Source of the DNA: Cellvibrio polysaccharolyticus
GTDB taxonomy: Bacteria > Pseudomonadota > Gammaproteobacteria > Pseudomonadales > Cellvibrionaceae
DNA: 64,000 bases
Direction: 5' to 3'
NCBI RefSeq assembly: GCF_015182315.1
Contig: NZ_PRDL01000001.1
Location: 3,928,501 to 3,992,500, forward strand
How positions within the stretch are numbered: position 1 is the stretch's first letter; each line of letters begins with the position of its first letter. The notes under the pieces are model-generated. The model did no database searches. It saw only the letters and a list, made by a program, of their open reading frames with translations, and was not told the DNA's origin. Shown piece by piece: positions 53,912 to 63,556 of this stretch. A program made the position numbers and the translations under genes.

Positions 53912-54360
53912 TTGCCTACGTCTGCATTCTCGCCATCACCGCCGGGAGTCCCGTCAGCACCGAGGGAATAGATATCGATATCGCCCCGCTCACCTGGAGA
54001 ACGGTATAAATAAGCACGGTTCCAGGGATCATTGGGGATGGAGTTACCCCGTAAGTAAGGCCCGTTCCAGCCAGTCAGATTGCCCGGCTGGCGCATCAGC
54101 GCTTCAAGACCTTCTTCACTGGTGGGGAAACGTCCCACATCCAGTTTGAACACTTCAAGTGCCGATTCAAAATCACGGACTTGCACAGCCGCAGCTTTGG
54201 TTTTAGCGCCGCCCAGCGAGTTCAATACGCGCGGCCCTACAAGCCCGGCCAGCATACCAATAATAGCCAGAACCACTAGCAGTTCTACCAGGGTGAAGCC
54301 TTTGGCACCATTCTGTTTACGTCTGTTTAACACGGAACACCTCAACAAATAAAAAGACAT
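53905..54360 (-). CDS. gspG: Type II secretion major pseudopilin GspG
   Basis: This 151-residue pseudopilin has the site AKG/FTLVELLVVLAIIGMLAGLV. The calcium-binding C-terminus typical of GspG is present (FPTSEEGLEALMRQP, WGPYLR-like WNGPYLRGN, then DIDIYSLGADGTPGGDGENADVGNW). It starts on the gspF stop (TAATG). Confidence 0.95.
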   Translation of the reverse strand: MSFYLLRCSVLNRRKQNGAKGFTLVELLVVLAIIGMLAGLVGPRVLNSLGGAKTKAAAVQVRDFESALEVFKLDVGRFPTSEEGLEALMRQPGNLTGWNGPYLRGNSIPNDPWNRAYLYRSPGERGDIDIYSLGADGTPGGDGENADVGNW

Positions 54361-55571
54361 TATGCCGCCAGGTCATTGACTGACAGAATACCCATTAAAA
54401 TTGCAATAATAATGAACGCAATCACAACGCCCATACCCAATATCAATAATGGCTCAAGCAGTGTCAGTGCCCGCTTGATGCCCGATTGCACTTCATCGTC
54501 ATACACAGTTGCCAATTCCAGCATCATAGCATCCAGACTACCGGACTCTTCGCCGACACGTACCATTTGGATAACCAACGGAGAAAATACGCCAGCATCT
54601 GCCAGCGCCGTAGAAATACGCCCGCCCTGCTTGACTGCAGGGGCAAGACCGGCAAATGCCTGTTTGGCCGTCTGGTTTTCTACGGTATCGATAGCAATGG
54701 AAATTGCCTGCAGCAAAGACACGCCGTTATTCAACAAGGTTCCCATCGTCCTGGCAAAACGACCGGTTTCATATTTGAACAACATGGCGCCGACCAGTGG
54801 CAGCTTTAACATTTTGGCATCGCGCCAGCGCCGACCTTCGGCGGTTGCCAACCAGCGTCGAATGCCCCAAACCACAGGCACCATCAACACCACAATCAGT
54901 AAACCCCACGCCTGAATAACATCGCCTGCCGCAATGACCATACGCGTGAGGAATGGCAGCGCATCTCCGAGGTCTTCAAATAACGCCTCAAATTGCGGAA
55001 CGACATAACCCAACATAACAAAAATAGACAGCGCGGCAACCACGGCGAGAATGATCGGATAGACCATGGCAGACACAACACTGGAGCGCACCGCTTTGGA
55101 GCGGGTCAGATAATCGGCAAGACGGGCCAACACCTCGGATAACTTGCCACTGGCTTCGCCGGAACGAACCATATTGATATAAAAATGACCAAACGCCGCC
55201 TCGTGCGCCTGCATGGCCTGACTTAACCCCTTGCCGCCTTTGACCGTTTTCAGCAGGTCATCCAGCAACGCTGTCATCGCCGGGGTGCCGCTCATATCAA
55301 TAAGCACCTTCAGTGCCCGATCAATCGGTAAACCCGCCCGCAAGAGCACCGATAATTCATTGGTAAATGAAAGCACCTGGTCGCGAGTGACCGCCTTGCC
55401 TTTAACCGCCACCGGCTGCAGCGAGAAATTTTTACTCGCAGGAATCAGTTGAACCAACACAAGCCCCTGGCCACGCAGCTGACGGGAAGCGCTGTCGGCA
55501 TTATCCGCCGTGTGTACACCTTCTATCATTGAACCGTCACGGCGAACCGCTTTATAAAAAAAGTCGGCCAT
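54360..55571 (-). CDS. gspF: Type II secretion inner-membrane platform protein GspF
   Basis: This 403-residue polytopic protein has two T2SSF repeats (residues about 68-195 and 270-395), three membrane helices and the FYKAVRRDGSMIEG start. It works with GspE to assemble the pseudopilus. It begins at the gspE stop with no gap. Confidence 0.95.
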   Translation of the reverse strand: MADFFYKAVRRDGSMIEGVHTADNADSASRQLRGQGLVLVQLIPASKNFSLQPVAVKGKAVTRDQVLSFTNELSVLLRAGLPIDRALKVLIDMSGTPAMTALLDDLLKTVKGGKGLSQAMQAHEAAFGHFYINMVRSGEASGKLSEVLARLADYLTRSKAVRSSVVSAMVYPIILAVVAALSIFVMLGYVVPQFEALFEDLGDALPFLTRMVIAAGDVIQAWGLLIVVLMVPVVWGIRRWLATAEGRRWRDAKMLKLPLVGAMLFKYETGRFARTMGTLLNNGVSLLQAISIAIDTVENQTAKQAFAGLAPAVKQGGRISTALADAGVFSPLVIQMVRVGEESGSLDAMMLELATVYDDEVQSGIKRALTLLEPLLILGMGVVIAFIIIAILMGILSVNDLAA

Positions 55572-57260
55572 TTAGTCTTCAGCCTGATCCTGGGTTACAC
55601 GCAATAACTCTTCCAGTGAAGTTTCACCCTTCACCACTTTACGCAGGCCATCTTCATAAAGGGTCAACATGCCCTGCTTGCGCGCCTGTGTGTGCAAGCC
55701 GGTCGCATCGGCACCGGACAGAATGGATTGCTGCACCGCGTTATCCAGCACAAACAATTCGTGAATCGCGGTACGACCACGGTAGCCGGTCTGTTTGCAC
55801 TCCACGCAGCCATCAGCGCGCTGAATATGGGTTTGCCCTGGCTCCAGAAACCGTGCAAGTCCGCTTTCCGCAATCAGCTCAGGAGTTAATGCCACAGGTA
55901 CCTTACAGTACTTACATAAGCGGCGAACCAGTCGCTGCGCCAAAACACCATTCACCGAAGAAGTAATGAGATAGCGCTCGATACCCATATCTTCAAGACG
56001 GGTAATAGCACCGGCAGCGGTGTTGGTATGGAGCGTAGAGAGAACAAGGTGACCCGTAAGGGCAGACTGCACAGCAATCTGTGCCGTTTCGCCATCGCGC
56101 ATTTCACCGATCATGATGATATCCGGATCCTGACGCAGAATAGCGCGTAAGGCGCGGGCAAAGGTCAGCTCGATTTGTGGTTGCACCTGAATCTGATTAA
56201 CACCATCCAGCTGATATTCCACCGGATCTTCTACGGTGATAATTTTCAGCGCTTCTGAATCAAGTGTCGCCAGGGATGCATACAAAGTCGTCGTTTTACC
56301 GGAACCGGTAGGGCCGGTAAGCAACAGAACGCCATGCGGACGCAACAGTAAGTCTTTGTAGCGCGACAGCGTATCTGCAGAGAAACCCATCGACTCAAGA
56401 CTGAGCTGAATACTCTCACGATCCAGTACCCGCATCACGATACTTTCGCCATGCACGGTCGGAATGGTAGAAACCCGGAGATCAAGCTCATGCCCCTTAA
56501 CCCGGGTCATGATCCGACCATCCTGAGGCAGACGGCGCTCGGCAATGTTCATTTGCGCCAACAACTTCAGACGCGAGGCAATCGCTGGCGCCAGACTGGC
56601 TGCCGGTGGATCAGGCACTTCTGCAATCACACCATCTACGCGATAACGCAAGTGCAAGCCATCATCAAATGGCTCCACATGAATATCGGACGCGCCCAGA
56701 TCGAGCGCGCGATGAATAATCTGATTTACCAGACGAATAACGGGCGCTTCACTGGCAAGGTCTTTCAAATGCTCAACAAACTCGGCGTCACCCTCAAATA
56801 TTTGGGATGCGGATTCAGCCTGGTCGGCATCCGGCTCGCTTTGATCAAGATACTTGGTAAGCGCTGTCGAAATGTCCGCCTCAAGCCCAAGCATCATTTC
56901 GATACTCTTGCCTGAAGCCATGCGCAGGGCTTTTTGCAAAAAGACATCCTGCGGCACCAAGCCGACAACACGAAGCGTCTCGCCATCAGAAGACAAAGCG
57001 ACAGGAACAAGATGGTTGCTGAGCAGAAATTCCTGGGAAACCCCGGAAACAACAAGCGGTTGCTCCGGATAATCCGCAGCAACCGCCAAAGGCAGGTTCA
57101 ATTGCTTTGAAAGGGCCTGACAAACATCAAGTTCAGAGACAAGACCCAGCCGTACCAGCACCTGGCCAAACAAACCACCCATTTCAGATTGGGCAAGCAA
57201 GGCGCGCTCAAGATCACGCGCTCCCAGCTTGTTTTCACTTTGTAGCAGTTCACCTAACAT
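55572..57260 (-). CDS. gspE: Type II secretion ATPase GspE
   Basis: This 562-residue hexameric ATPase powers secretion. It has an N-terminal GspL-binding region, Walker A GPTGSGKTTTLYASL (residues about 313-327), the Asp box IITVEDPVEYQLDGVNQIQV, Walker B LRAILRQDPDIIMIGEMRD, and a zinc tetracysteine motif (CKYC near 449 and CVEC near 486) typical of true GspE. It heads the E-to-D operon, which extends without real gaps to 47062. Confidence 0.96.
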   Translation of the reverse strand: MLGELLQSENKLGARDLERALLAQSEMGGLFGQVLVRLGLVSELDVCQALSKQLNLPLAVAADYPEQPLVVSGVSQEFLLSNHLVPVALSSDGETLRVVGLVPQDVFLQKALRMASGKSIEMMLGLEADISTALTKYLDQSEPDADQAESASQIFEGDAEFVEHLKDLASEAPVIRLVNQIIHRALDLGASDIHVEPFDDGLHLRYRVDGVIAEVPDPPAASLAPAIASRLKLLAQMNIAERRLPQDGRIMTRVKGHELDLRVSTIPTVHGESIVMRVLDRESIQLSLESMGFSADTLSRYKDLLLRPHGVLLLTGPTGSGKTTTLYASLATLDSEALKIITVEDPVEYQLDGVNQIQVQPQIELTFARALRAILRQDPDIIMIGEMRDGETAQIAVQSALTGHLVLSTLHTNTAAGAITRLEDMGIERYLITSSVNGVLAQRLVRRLCKYCKVPVALTPELIAESGLARFLEPGQTHIQRADGCVECKQTGYRGRTAIHELFVLDNAVQQSILSGADATGLHTQARKQGMLTLYEDGLRKVVKGETSLEELLRVTQDQAED

Positions 57261-57335
57261 TAAAGATATACATCTCTATCAATATTTCCGGAATTTTCCA
57301 GAGGTTGCCAAGTGAGAAATGAAAATCCTGTTTCC

Positions 57336-58244
57336 TCACTGCTCAAGAAGTTTCTTTTCGAGTTTTTTCAAAGCCTCTTCATTAATGACAGCAGCATCTG
57401 CGGAAACAGAACGGGCTTCCATCGTCAAACGACTTCTGATCGTTGAGGGCACTTTCGATTGCAACTCCGGAATGATTTGCTTTTTGGCTTCGTCAAAGGT
57501 CAGTTTTCGTGGAGCTCGTTTATCGATGAATTTGATGATATGAAATCCAAATTCAGTTTCTACCAGATCACTAACAGGCTTCGCTTTGGACAAATCAAAT
57601 GCAGCAGCTTCGAAAGCAGGTACCATTTGTCCTTTCCCAAAGAAGCCGAGATCGCCTTTGTTTGTTTCAGCAGACGGATCATTGGAATACTGTTCCACCA
57701 GCGCCTCAAAATCGGAGCCTGATTTCTTCACTTCTTTAAGCACTTTTTCAGCAAGAGATTTCGCCTCTTCTGAAGATCTATCGTCCGTGCCAATCAGAAT
57801 GTGTGATACACGAACCTGATCAGAGCCGATAAAATATTTTTCAGAATTGGCAATGTACTCTTCTCTGGCAGCAGCATCCCAACTTGTGGAAGAGATTTCT
57901 TTATCCACCAGACTTTTAACCCATTCACGATATTGCAGACGCTCACGGTACAACGCCACTTCCCATTCAATTTGCTCACTGGAGACAAATCCGGCATCAC
58001 GAGCCATTTTTCCGAGGCGACGCAAGCTTAATATATTCTCAACAGACTGTGTAATTCCCTTTGAAGACGCAAATGCATCAGGGCTTACACCCGAGGCCAG
58101 CCGCTCTTCCATATAGTGACGAACGTCATCTGTGGTAATCCGAATATCATCAACTGCCACTACCACATCATCAGACTGAGCCTGAGCAAAGCTCGCACCG
58201 GCCACAACCGAAAACAGATAAACACTTAGTATTTTTCTATACAT
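57336..58244 (-). CDS. Exported parvulin-type peptidyl-prolyl isomerase
   Basis: This 302-residue protein has a signal peptide (MYRKILSVYLFSVVAGASFAQA), an N-terminal SurA/PrsA-like chaperone region, and one parvulin domain (residues about 150-250: VRVSHILIGTDDRSSEEAKS, FEALVEQYSNDPSAETNKGDLGFFGKGQMVPAFE, FGFHIIKF). It would help fold exported proteins in the periplasm. The ATG at 58244 has GAGG six bases upstream. It lies 75 bases before gspE on the same strand, and may serve T2SS clients. Confidence 0.9.
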   Translation of the reverse strand: MYRKILSVYLFSVVAGASFAQAQSDDVVVAVDDIRITTDDVRHYMEERLASGVSPDAFASSKGITQSVENILSLRRLGKMARDAGFVSSEQIEWEVALYRERLQYREWVKSLVDKEISSTSWDAAAREEYIANSEKYFIGSDQVRVSHILIGTDDRSSEEAKSLAEKVLKEVKKSGSDFEALVEQYSNDPSAETNKGDLGFFGKGQMVPAFEAAAFDLSKAKPVSDLVETEFGFHIIKFIDKRAPRKLTFDEAKKQIIPELQSKVPSTIRSRLTMEARSVSADAAVINEEALKKLEKKLLEQ

Positions 58245-58260
58245 TCGAACCTCACAAAAA

Positions 58261-58285
58261 AAATCGCAGCCAAAGGCTGCGATTT
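58261..58285 (-). terminator. Strong terminator of the polyserine-linker protein gene
   Basis: Arms AAATCGCAGCC and GGCTGCGATTT flank an AAA loop. The minus strand then runs into eight T residues, 24 bases after the stop. Confidence 0.9.
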
Positions 58286-58309
58286 GGACATCTAAAACAA
58301 CAAAATGTT

Positions 58310-59071
58310 TTACTGGATAGAGCGATAGAAACCGCAATTTCCTGATACACAAGTAGTATTTCTTACATTAATAAAATACTGCTTATTAGGTTCCAACTGA
58401 CAGTAAGCAGCTGAACCTGGAGCCTGCATAAGGCGTACGGATACGTTTTCAGTACCAGTTCTAGAGCAGCGACCAGCATTACTCAGCTCTGGGCCACCCG
58501 GGCATGCTGATACTGTAACATCACGAACAACTCCTAATGTATTGGAAAGTCCTGCTAACATAAAGGTAGAAACGTGACCTGCATTCAAAGCTTGAACAGG
58601 AAAACTGATGGTTTGATTAGCCTGCAACGGCTGGGAAATCTGGGAAGTCCCCACCAAACTCATTATTGAGCCTTCAACAATATTATTGGGCCAGACGCCG
58701 CCACAAGCACTTAAGTCAACACCTGGACTCGGCGGTGTAGTACTACTTGAAGATGAACTTGATGACACGGAGGATGAAACACTTGATGCAACCGAAGACG
58801 AGCTGGATGAGACAGGAGGCAACACAGTTCCACCGCCACAAGTAAACCCTGCGGAGCCACTGGTGGTAATATTAATGAGTTTTTGAGCACCACTGTTAGT
58901 AATTTGAACCGATGCAAGCGAAGGATTGCTGGTTCCACTAAGCTGGCAATTAACCCCGTTCACACTTAGAACCAGATTATCGGCGTCATTTAAAGTCAGA
59001 TCATAAGCGAATGCAGACGCTGCTGAAAAACAGGCCAGCACCATGCACGCGCGGGAGAATATTTTTTTCAT
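58310..59071 (-). CDS. Secreted protein with polyserine linker, unknown function
   Basis: This 253-residue protein has a signal peptide (MKKIFSRACMVLACFSAASAFA), a small N-terminal domain with two cysteines, a linker of Ser/Val/Thr/Pro (about 30 residues, two dozen Ser), and a C-terminal beta-rich domain of about 125 residues with six cysteines in mostly near-paired spacing. Polyserine linkers join modules of secreted carbohydrate-active enzymes in Cellvibrio and Saccharophagus, but neither domain here is a CBM or hydrolase I can name. AGGA precedes the ATG at 59071. It is a good candidate T2SS substrate by location. Confidence 0.75.
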   Translation of the reverse strand: MKKIFSRACMVLACFSAASAFAYDLTLNDADNLVLSVNGVNCQLSGTSNPSLASVQITNSGAQKLINITTSGSAGFTCGGGTVLPPVSSSSSSVASSVSSSVSSSSSSSSTTPPSPGVDLSACGGVWPNNIVEGSIMSLVGTSQISQPLQANQTISFPVQALNAGHVSTFMLAGLSNTLGVVRDVTVSACPGGPELSNAGRCSRTGTENVSVRLMQAPGSAAYCQLEPNKQYFINVRNTTCVSGNCGFYRSIQ

Positions 59072-59223
59072 GATTTTATCCTGATAAAAATCCATTAAAG
59101 TCGCAGCTTTCCAGAAAAAAGTCTGGCTACCTGGACTGGTCACCCTATAACAGCGTAACACCATCAGGGTCGAGCATAAAATACTCGAAAACGCACCAAA
59201 TAAAAACCTTTAAATAAAAAAAA

Positions 59224-59241
59224 CGCGGCCCGAGGGCCGCG
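59224..59241 (-). terminator. Strong terminator of the 59283-60812 gene
   Basis: CGCGGCCC and GGGCCGCG arms with a two-base loop are followed by a long T-run on the minus strand, 41 bases after the stop. Confidence 0.9.
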
Positions 59242-59282
59242 CTTCACTACTTTGGTGACGCTTCAAATAACAAAGCTGCCAA

Positions 59283-60812
59283 TCAAGGAGTGTTGGTAGT
59301 AATTTGACGAGTGTACTTGTGCTCAACTACGCCAGCGTAGTTAGACAGAACACCACCAGCCAAAGCACCATTGGAGTACTTGATTACAGCAAAACCAGCA
59401 ACTGGCAGGCCAGCGTAGGTGTAAGCATCACCAATTACGGTACGTGGGTTAGCAGTAGCTGATGCGGTTTGGGTGAAGTCAATAGTAGCCCAACCGTTAT
59501 CGAAACCATCTTCCAAAGACAGACCATAACGCAGGCTTGAACCCAGGATATTGCTGTCGTTGAAAGTAATTACGTTAACTTCAGAGCACAGCTCCCAAGA
59601 GGTAGAACCAGTAGGTGGTGCTGGAGAGAAAACAGGCTCAGTAACGATATTTACGCTACCTTCTTCACGATCGTAGTAGCCTACTTCAATGTGCTCACAC
59701 GCCATGTTAGCGGTAAACTCAGAAGTAAACGGACGACGCAGAGCTTGGTTGCTTGTAGTTACAACGCCAGCAGCATTACGCACATCATCAATCATGTAGA
59801 AACGCTTGGTTGGGAAAGTAACAACCCAATCAGTTTCTGCATTCAAGCCAGCATCAGTAACGTAATCATTTTTCAAGGTAGCACGAGTCAACAACGCACT
59901 CACTGGATCTGCTTCGTTGGTAGAAGTCACATCAAATGAATCGTTAAAAACAGAAGCGCCATCTACAACAGATACGGTAGTTGAACCAACTGCAGTCGGA
60001 ATACCGATGTCGATCAGAGAAGGACGAGTATTACCAGTAGGTGCGTGCAGCACATCCAGAGTGTTGAAGTTAGCAATAGCAGTTGCACTGTAAGTTGCAG
60101 AAGTACCTTCAGCTACGTTAAACACAGATGCAAAACCGTACAGACCGCCAGTACCCGGCTGAATGTTTACGGTAGTAGCGTTAGCGCCACCCAGCCACTG
60201 GCCGTTACCGTTACCGCCAGCAGTCCACGCTTTTACCAGCGCAGAACAGTCTTTCGGTACACCGTTGATGTGCTTAGCAGCGTGAGCCGGATCGAAGTTG
60301 GCAACACGTACACCGTATTCGGTTACGTTACCAGCGTCGTCTTCTTCACCCAACTCACCCATTTCGATGATTTCAACATAACCTTCCAGAGTACGGGACA
60401 GAGAGTTAGTGCCCTTGTCTGAGGTGTATGCGATGTTGGTGAAAGGAACACCAGCCTGAGGAATAGTAGGAACGGTACAGGAAGTATCACCAGTTCTGAA
60501 CAGAGCTACTTTGCTGTCACCTTCACCAGTAGAAGTGATTACACCGGACCAATGGTCGTATGCAGACAAGTACAGGTGGAAGTCACGAACTTCACGGCTG
60601 TTCTGACCTTCCAGGAAGCGAACTTTGATCGCTTTGGTTTTGTTGGTGGTGTTTACCAAATGGATGTCAGTGTGCTGACCGTCCAGAGTGGTGTAGTAAG
60701 GATAAATCAATACCTGACCCAGGCCATCCGGATTAACGTGAGCAGCCTGCGCAGTACCCACTGCACCAGCCAGTCCTGCCAGCATTGCCAAAGGTAGAAG
60801 TTTTTTCTTCAT
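59283..60812 (-). CDS. Exported protein of unknown function, probably abundant
   Basis: This 509-residue protein has a signal peptide (MKKKLLPLAMLAGLAGAVGTAQA) and the conserved mature start AHVNPDGLGQVLIYPYYT. The sequence is beta-rich with many Thr, Asn and Gly. There are four cysteines in mature contexts such as GDTSCTVP and PKDCSAL. I know such proteins from other Gammaproteobacteria only as uncharacterised. Codon use is strikingly restricted (CGT/CGC Arg, GGT Gly, AAC Asn). With an AGGAG site and strong terminator, this points to high expression. Surface or secreted location is likely. Confidence 0.8.
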   Translation of the reverse strand: MKKKLLPLAMLAGLAGAVGTAQAAHVNPDGLGQVLIYPYYTTLDGQHTDIHLVNTTNKTKAIKVRFLEGQNSREVRDFHLYLSAYDHWSGVITSTGEGDSKVALFRTGDTSCTVPTIPQAGVPFTNIAYTSDKGTNSLSRTLEGYVEIIEMGELGEEDDAGNVTEYGVRVANFDPAHAAKHINGVPKDCSALVKAWTAGGNGNGQWLGGANATTVNIQPGTGGLYGFASVFNVAEGTSATYSATAIANFNTLDVLHAPTGNTRPSLIDIGIPTAVGSTTVSVVDGASVFNDSFDVTSTNEADPVSALLTRATLKNDYVTDAGLNAETDWVVTFPTKRFYMIDDVRNAAGVVTTSNQALRRPFTSEFTANMACEHIEVGYYDREEGSVNIVTEPVFSPAPPTGSTSWELCSEVNVITFNDSNILGSSLRYGLSLEDGFDNGWATIDFTQTASATANPRTVIGDAYTYAGLPVAGFAVIKYSNGALAGGVLSNYAGVVEHKYTRQITTNTP

Positions 60813-60948
60813 TATCTAGCTCCTAGATTTACAAGTTTCATACTGCTTTCTGCAGCGGGGTTGCACAATGCAGCCTAGTTGACCGATTCAGTTCCAGCAT
60901 TACTGGAATGTCCGACGCCCGACGAACACTCAATCGTGCGGCTAAACT

Positions 60949-60978
60949 AACATACCGCACCAGCCTAGACAACATCAA
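60949..60978 (-). promoter_or_regulatory. Candidate sigma-70 promoter of the 59283-60812 gene
   Basis: On the minus strand TTGATG (60973-60978) and TATGTT (60949-60954) are 18 bases apart. This would give a 5' untranslated leader of about 130 bases ending in AGGAG before the ATG. Confidence 0.4.
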
Positions 60979-61217
60979 ATATAACCCGAACTGCAATTAT
61001 TGTTAACGGGAAGCAAAGAATTTCCCATATCGAAGTTTTGGTGTTTCCACCAGCTGAGAAATGCTTTGAGCGCCCCTGAATATTTCAAGCCGGGTAGCAA
61101 AGCTTGTTTCGTCGCGAAGTCTAACCCCGAAATGTATTTCAGGGAAGCGTCTTGACAGTCGGCGCAACAAAACATGATGCCTCTCAAAGAAAGCATTCCG
61201 ACTCGCTCACTTTTCAC
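60975..61217 (-). CDS. Small hypothetical ORF behind the VTT-domain gene
   Basis: This 80-residue frame starts with GTG 61217 overlapping the stop of the preceding gene, or at ATG 61196. It contains a cysteine cluster (MFCCADCQDA) and ends without any membrane segment (KAFLSWWKHQNFDMG). No family is recognised. The coupled position supports a gene, the sequence itself only weakly. Confidence 0.35.
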   Translation of the reverse strand: MKSERVGMLSLRGIMFCCADCQDASLKYISGLDFATKQALLPGLKYSGALKAFLSWWKHQNFDMGNSLLPVNNNCSSGYI

Positions 61218-61948
61218 TCAGCCTGTTGCAACCTGACGCGCTTCCAACAATAGCCCACAATCGTCAGCCCCGCCAATATCACCCACGAAGCAATAAACAA
61301 AGGCTGAGAAAGCAAAAGACGCATGGAAAGCTGCTCGCTTTCCAACCAGACATTCATATTATTACCCAGCACAACCAGCGCCAGCACGCCCGGCAAGGCG
61401 CCCGCCAAGGCTGCAAACAGGTAGGAACCCCACGCCTGCTTCGTCAAGGAGAAAACCAGGTTCAACCAAAAGAAGGGAAATACAGGCACCATTCTGATCA
61501 AAACAGGAAATATAAGAGGATTTTTTTCTGTGCTGATTGCAAACCAGTCCGCAAGTTTGCTTCCCCTTTTTCGATCAATAGAGAGACCGCTTTTCAGGGT
61601 AATAACACGCACCACGACAGCACCGCAGGCAAGACCACATAGAGCCAGCAACAACCCCTGTGCCATACCGAACAAAAATCCGGCGAGTAATGCAAATACT
61701 GCCCCGCCGGGAACGCCGCAACTTAACGCCAACCCGTAAACAATAACGAAAAGCAATGCGGATGCCACCGGGTAAGCCGTCACATAATAGCCGCTTGCAC
61801 TTTGGACACTTAACAGCCACTGCAGCGGCTGCCAGCCAATCAAGGCAATAAGAAAGAAAATGCCCGCACATGTCACTATTAGAAATAGAAAAATGCGCCA
61901 ACCTTTCATAGCGGAGCCATTGTTCGCAATTCCTGCATCAGGATTCAT
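61214..61948 (-). CDS. TVP38/TMEM64 (VTT/DedA-like) membrane protein
   Basis: This 244-residue protein has about six hydrophobic segments and the VTT signature (GVPGGAVFALLAGFLFGMAQGLLLAL, then VRMVPVFPFFWLNLVFSL-like region). Family members scramble or flip lipids such as undecaprenyl phosphate or phospholipids. The ATG at 61948 lies inside the 3' end of the GT-C gene (11-base overlap). An internal ATG at 61909 is the alternative. Confidence 0.85.
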   Translation of the reverse strand: MNPDAGIANNGSAMKGWRIFLFLIVTCAGIFFLIALIGWQPLQWLLSVQSASGYYVTAYPVASALLFVIVYGLALSCGVPGGAVFALLAGFLFGMAQGLLLALCGLACGAVVVRVITLKSGLSIDRKRGSKLADWFAISTEKNPLIFPVLIRMVPVFPFFWLNLVFSLTKQAWGSYLFAALAGALPGVLALVVLGNNMNVWLESEQLSMRLLLSQPLFIASWVILAGLTIVGYCWKRVRLQQAE

Positions 61949-63542
61949 CAACAGACTCACGACGCAAATCAAATACCTCAATCTGTTCATCACGGTACAC
62001 AGGAGCGCCAAATAATAAATTCAGCTCACCGAGGCATTTATCAAAGACGGTAAATCGCCCATCACCCGAATCCCAGAGTGTGTAAACCAGATAGTCCGCA
62101 TTAAGCTTTGAGGCTGGCGCACCTTTTATATGCATCACGTGCGCAAAATTGACTCGATTCTCGGCAGCAGGATATTCACCAAAGAAACCGCCGCCACACA
62201 CACCATCCAGAAAACCCGGCACAACATGCTGCTGATGCACACGCTGCTGTAAATACCAGGGGTTGTAGTGCCACTCCAACAACCAGGGTGCCATGATGAG
62301 CGTTTTTGAGGCCGGCGGCTGCTTTGCCAATTGTTCGAAAAAAGGAGATGCCGGTAAATGCTGCCACTTCTGGTTATAGACGTTAGCACGCCAGTCATAA
62401 TCAAACTGATAGCCCATATGCCCGGTAAATTGATTGATGCCTTTATATTGTCCGGGAACAGGCCCCGCCAGAAACAGCAGCAACGGAAGCAGGAATATCA
62501 CCCCATACTGCACTTTGCCGGGAAGCCACTGCACACAGGCAACTGCCCCCAAAGCAACGCACAGCAGAGCCCATGGCAGCACCGGCAACAAATAACGGGC
62601 AGGCACCAGCGGATGATGTAACCATGCCCCGCCACTGAGCGCCACGAAGACTATAGCGATGCCGGCACAAAAAGACAGATACATCATTAGTAGCGGTTGC
62701 CGGCGATATAAAACAACGCCTCCGACAAGCATCAGCAACATCCAGACAGCGGCCAGCCACGCCCATGAAGTACCCGCATAGAGTTTAATAACCGCACCGA
62801 CGGTTGCCAACGACATAAAATCCACACCGGACTTGGCAGTAAGCGATTGAATGTCATTAAAGATGGGAGGCCCCACAAGTAACAATAACCCTGCCAGAAC
62901 AGGTAAACCCAGCATAAACAGCTGTAAAACATCCTTTGCATGGCCATTCTGCCGCCAGGATATCAAGGCATGAATACCGAAAAACAGAAAGGGCGCCAGT
63001 ACCAGGGGAATAGTGACGAGCTGAAGCCACACGGTGAGCGGCGCAAGCACCCCATATAGCACGCCCCAACTCCATTTGCGCTCAACCCACCAGCGGTAGA
63101 AGGCAAACAATGCAATCGCCGCCAGCAAAGTCGATAGCGCATAAGGGCGAGCAGTACGGCTGAAATAGATCAATAAAGGAGACACAGCCAGCAAAACCGT
63201 AAACAGCCAATACTCCGACCCTTGCAGCCAACGCCTGACAAGCAGGGGTAAAGTTATCACCAAAGCGATGCCCGCTATCAATAGAGGAAAGCGCATACTC
63301 CATTCAGTAAGCCAACCCTGATTAGCGAGCCAGGCATAGAGCAATGTCAAAGGGATGCAATGATCTGCCAGACCAAAACTGGTGAAAATATCCCGATATC
63401 CTTCTGCTGACAGCAGCTTGTTTACGGCATGCCATTCATCATCAGCCAGCAGTTGTTGGGGCAACTGCCATAGCCGCAAATACAGGGCGGCAGACAAGGC
63501 AACCACCCAGCTCAGATAAACAGGCAGACGGGACCGAATCAA
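61938..63542 (-). CDS. Membrane glycosyltransferase, GT-C fold (ArnT/PMT-like)
   Basis: This 534-residue protein has about 11 membrane helices. The first periplasmic loop holds acidic residues (LLADDEWHAV), as in the catalytic loop of GT-C enzymes that use polyprenyl-phosphate sugars. A long soluble C-terminal periplasmic domain (about residues 385-534) follows. It starts with TTG 63542, with GAGG ten bases upstream, 14 bases after the GT2 gene. With that GT2 as donor synthase it forms a periplasmic glycosylation pair; the acceptor is unknown. Confidence 0.82.
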   Translation of the reverse strand: MIRSRLPVYLSWVVALSAALYLRLWQLPQQLLADDEWHAVNKLLSAEGYRDIFTSFGLADHCIPLTLLYAWLANQGWLTEWSMRFPLLIAGIALVITLPLLVRRWLQGSEYWLFTVLLAVSPLLIYFSRTARPYALSTLLAAIALFAFYRWWVERKWSWGVLYGVLAPLTVWLQLVTIPLVLAPFLFFGIHALISWRQNGHAKDVLQLFMLGLPVLAGLLLLVGPPIFNDIQSLTAKSGVDFMSLATVGAVIKLYAGTSWAWLAAVWMLLMLVGGVVLYRRQPLLMMYLSFCAGIAIVFVALSGGAWLHHPLVPARYLLPVLPWALLCVALGAVACVQWLPGKVQYGVIFLLPLLLFLAGPVPGQYKGINQFTGHMGYQFDYDWRANVYNQKWQHLPASPFFEQLAKQPPASKTLIMAPWLLEWHYNPWYLQQRVHQQHVVPGFLDGVCGGGFFGEYPAAENRVNFAHVMHIKGAPASKLNADYLVYTLWDSGDGRFTVFDKCLGELNLLFGAPVYRDEQIEVFDLRRESVDES

Positions 63543-63556
63543 AAGAGCACGCCTCG

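Noticed and set aside
58730..58830. Simple-sequence repeat as a phase-variable tract
   Set aside because: It encodes the polyserine linker with mixed Ser codons, so there is no uniform slippage unit.
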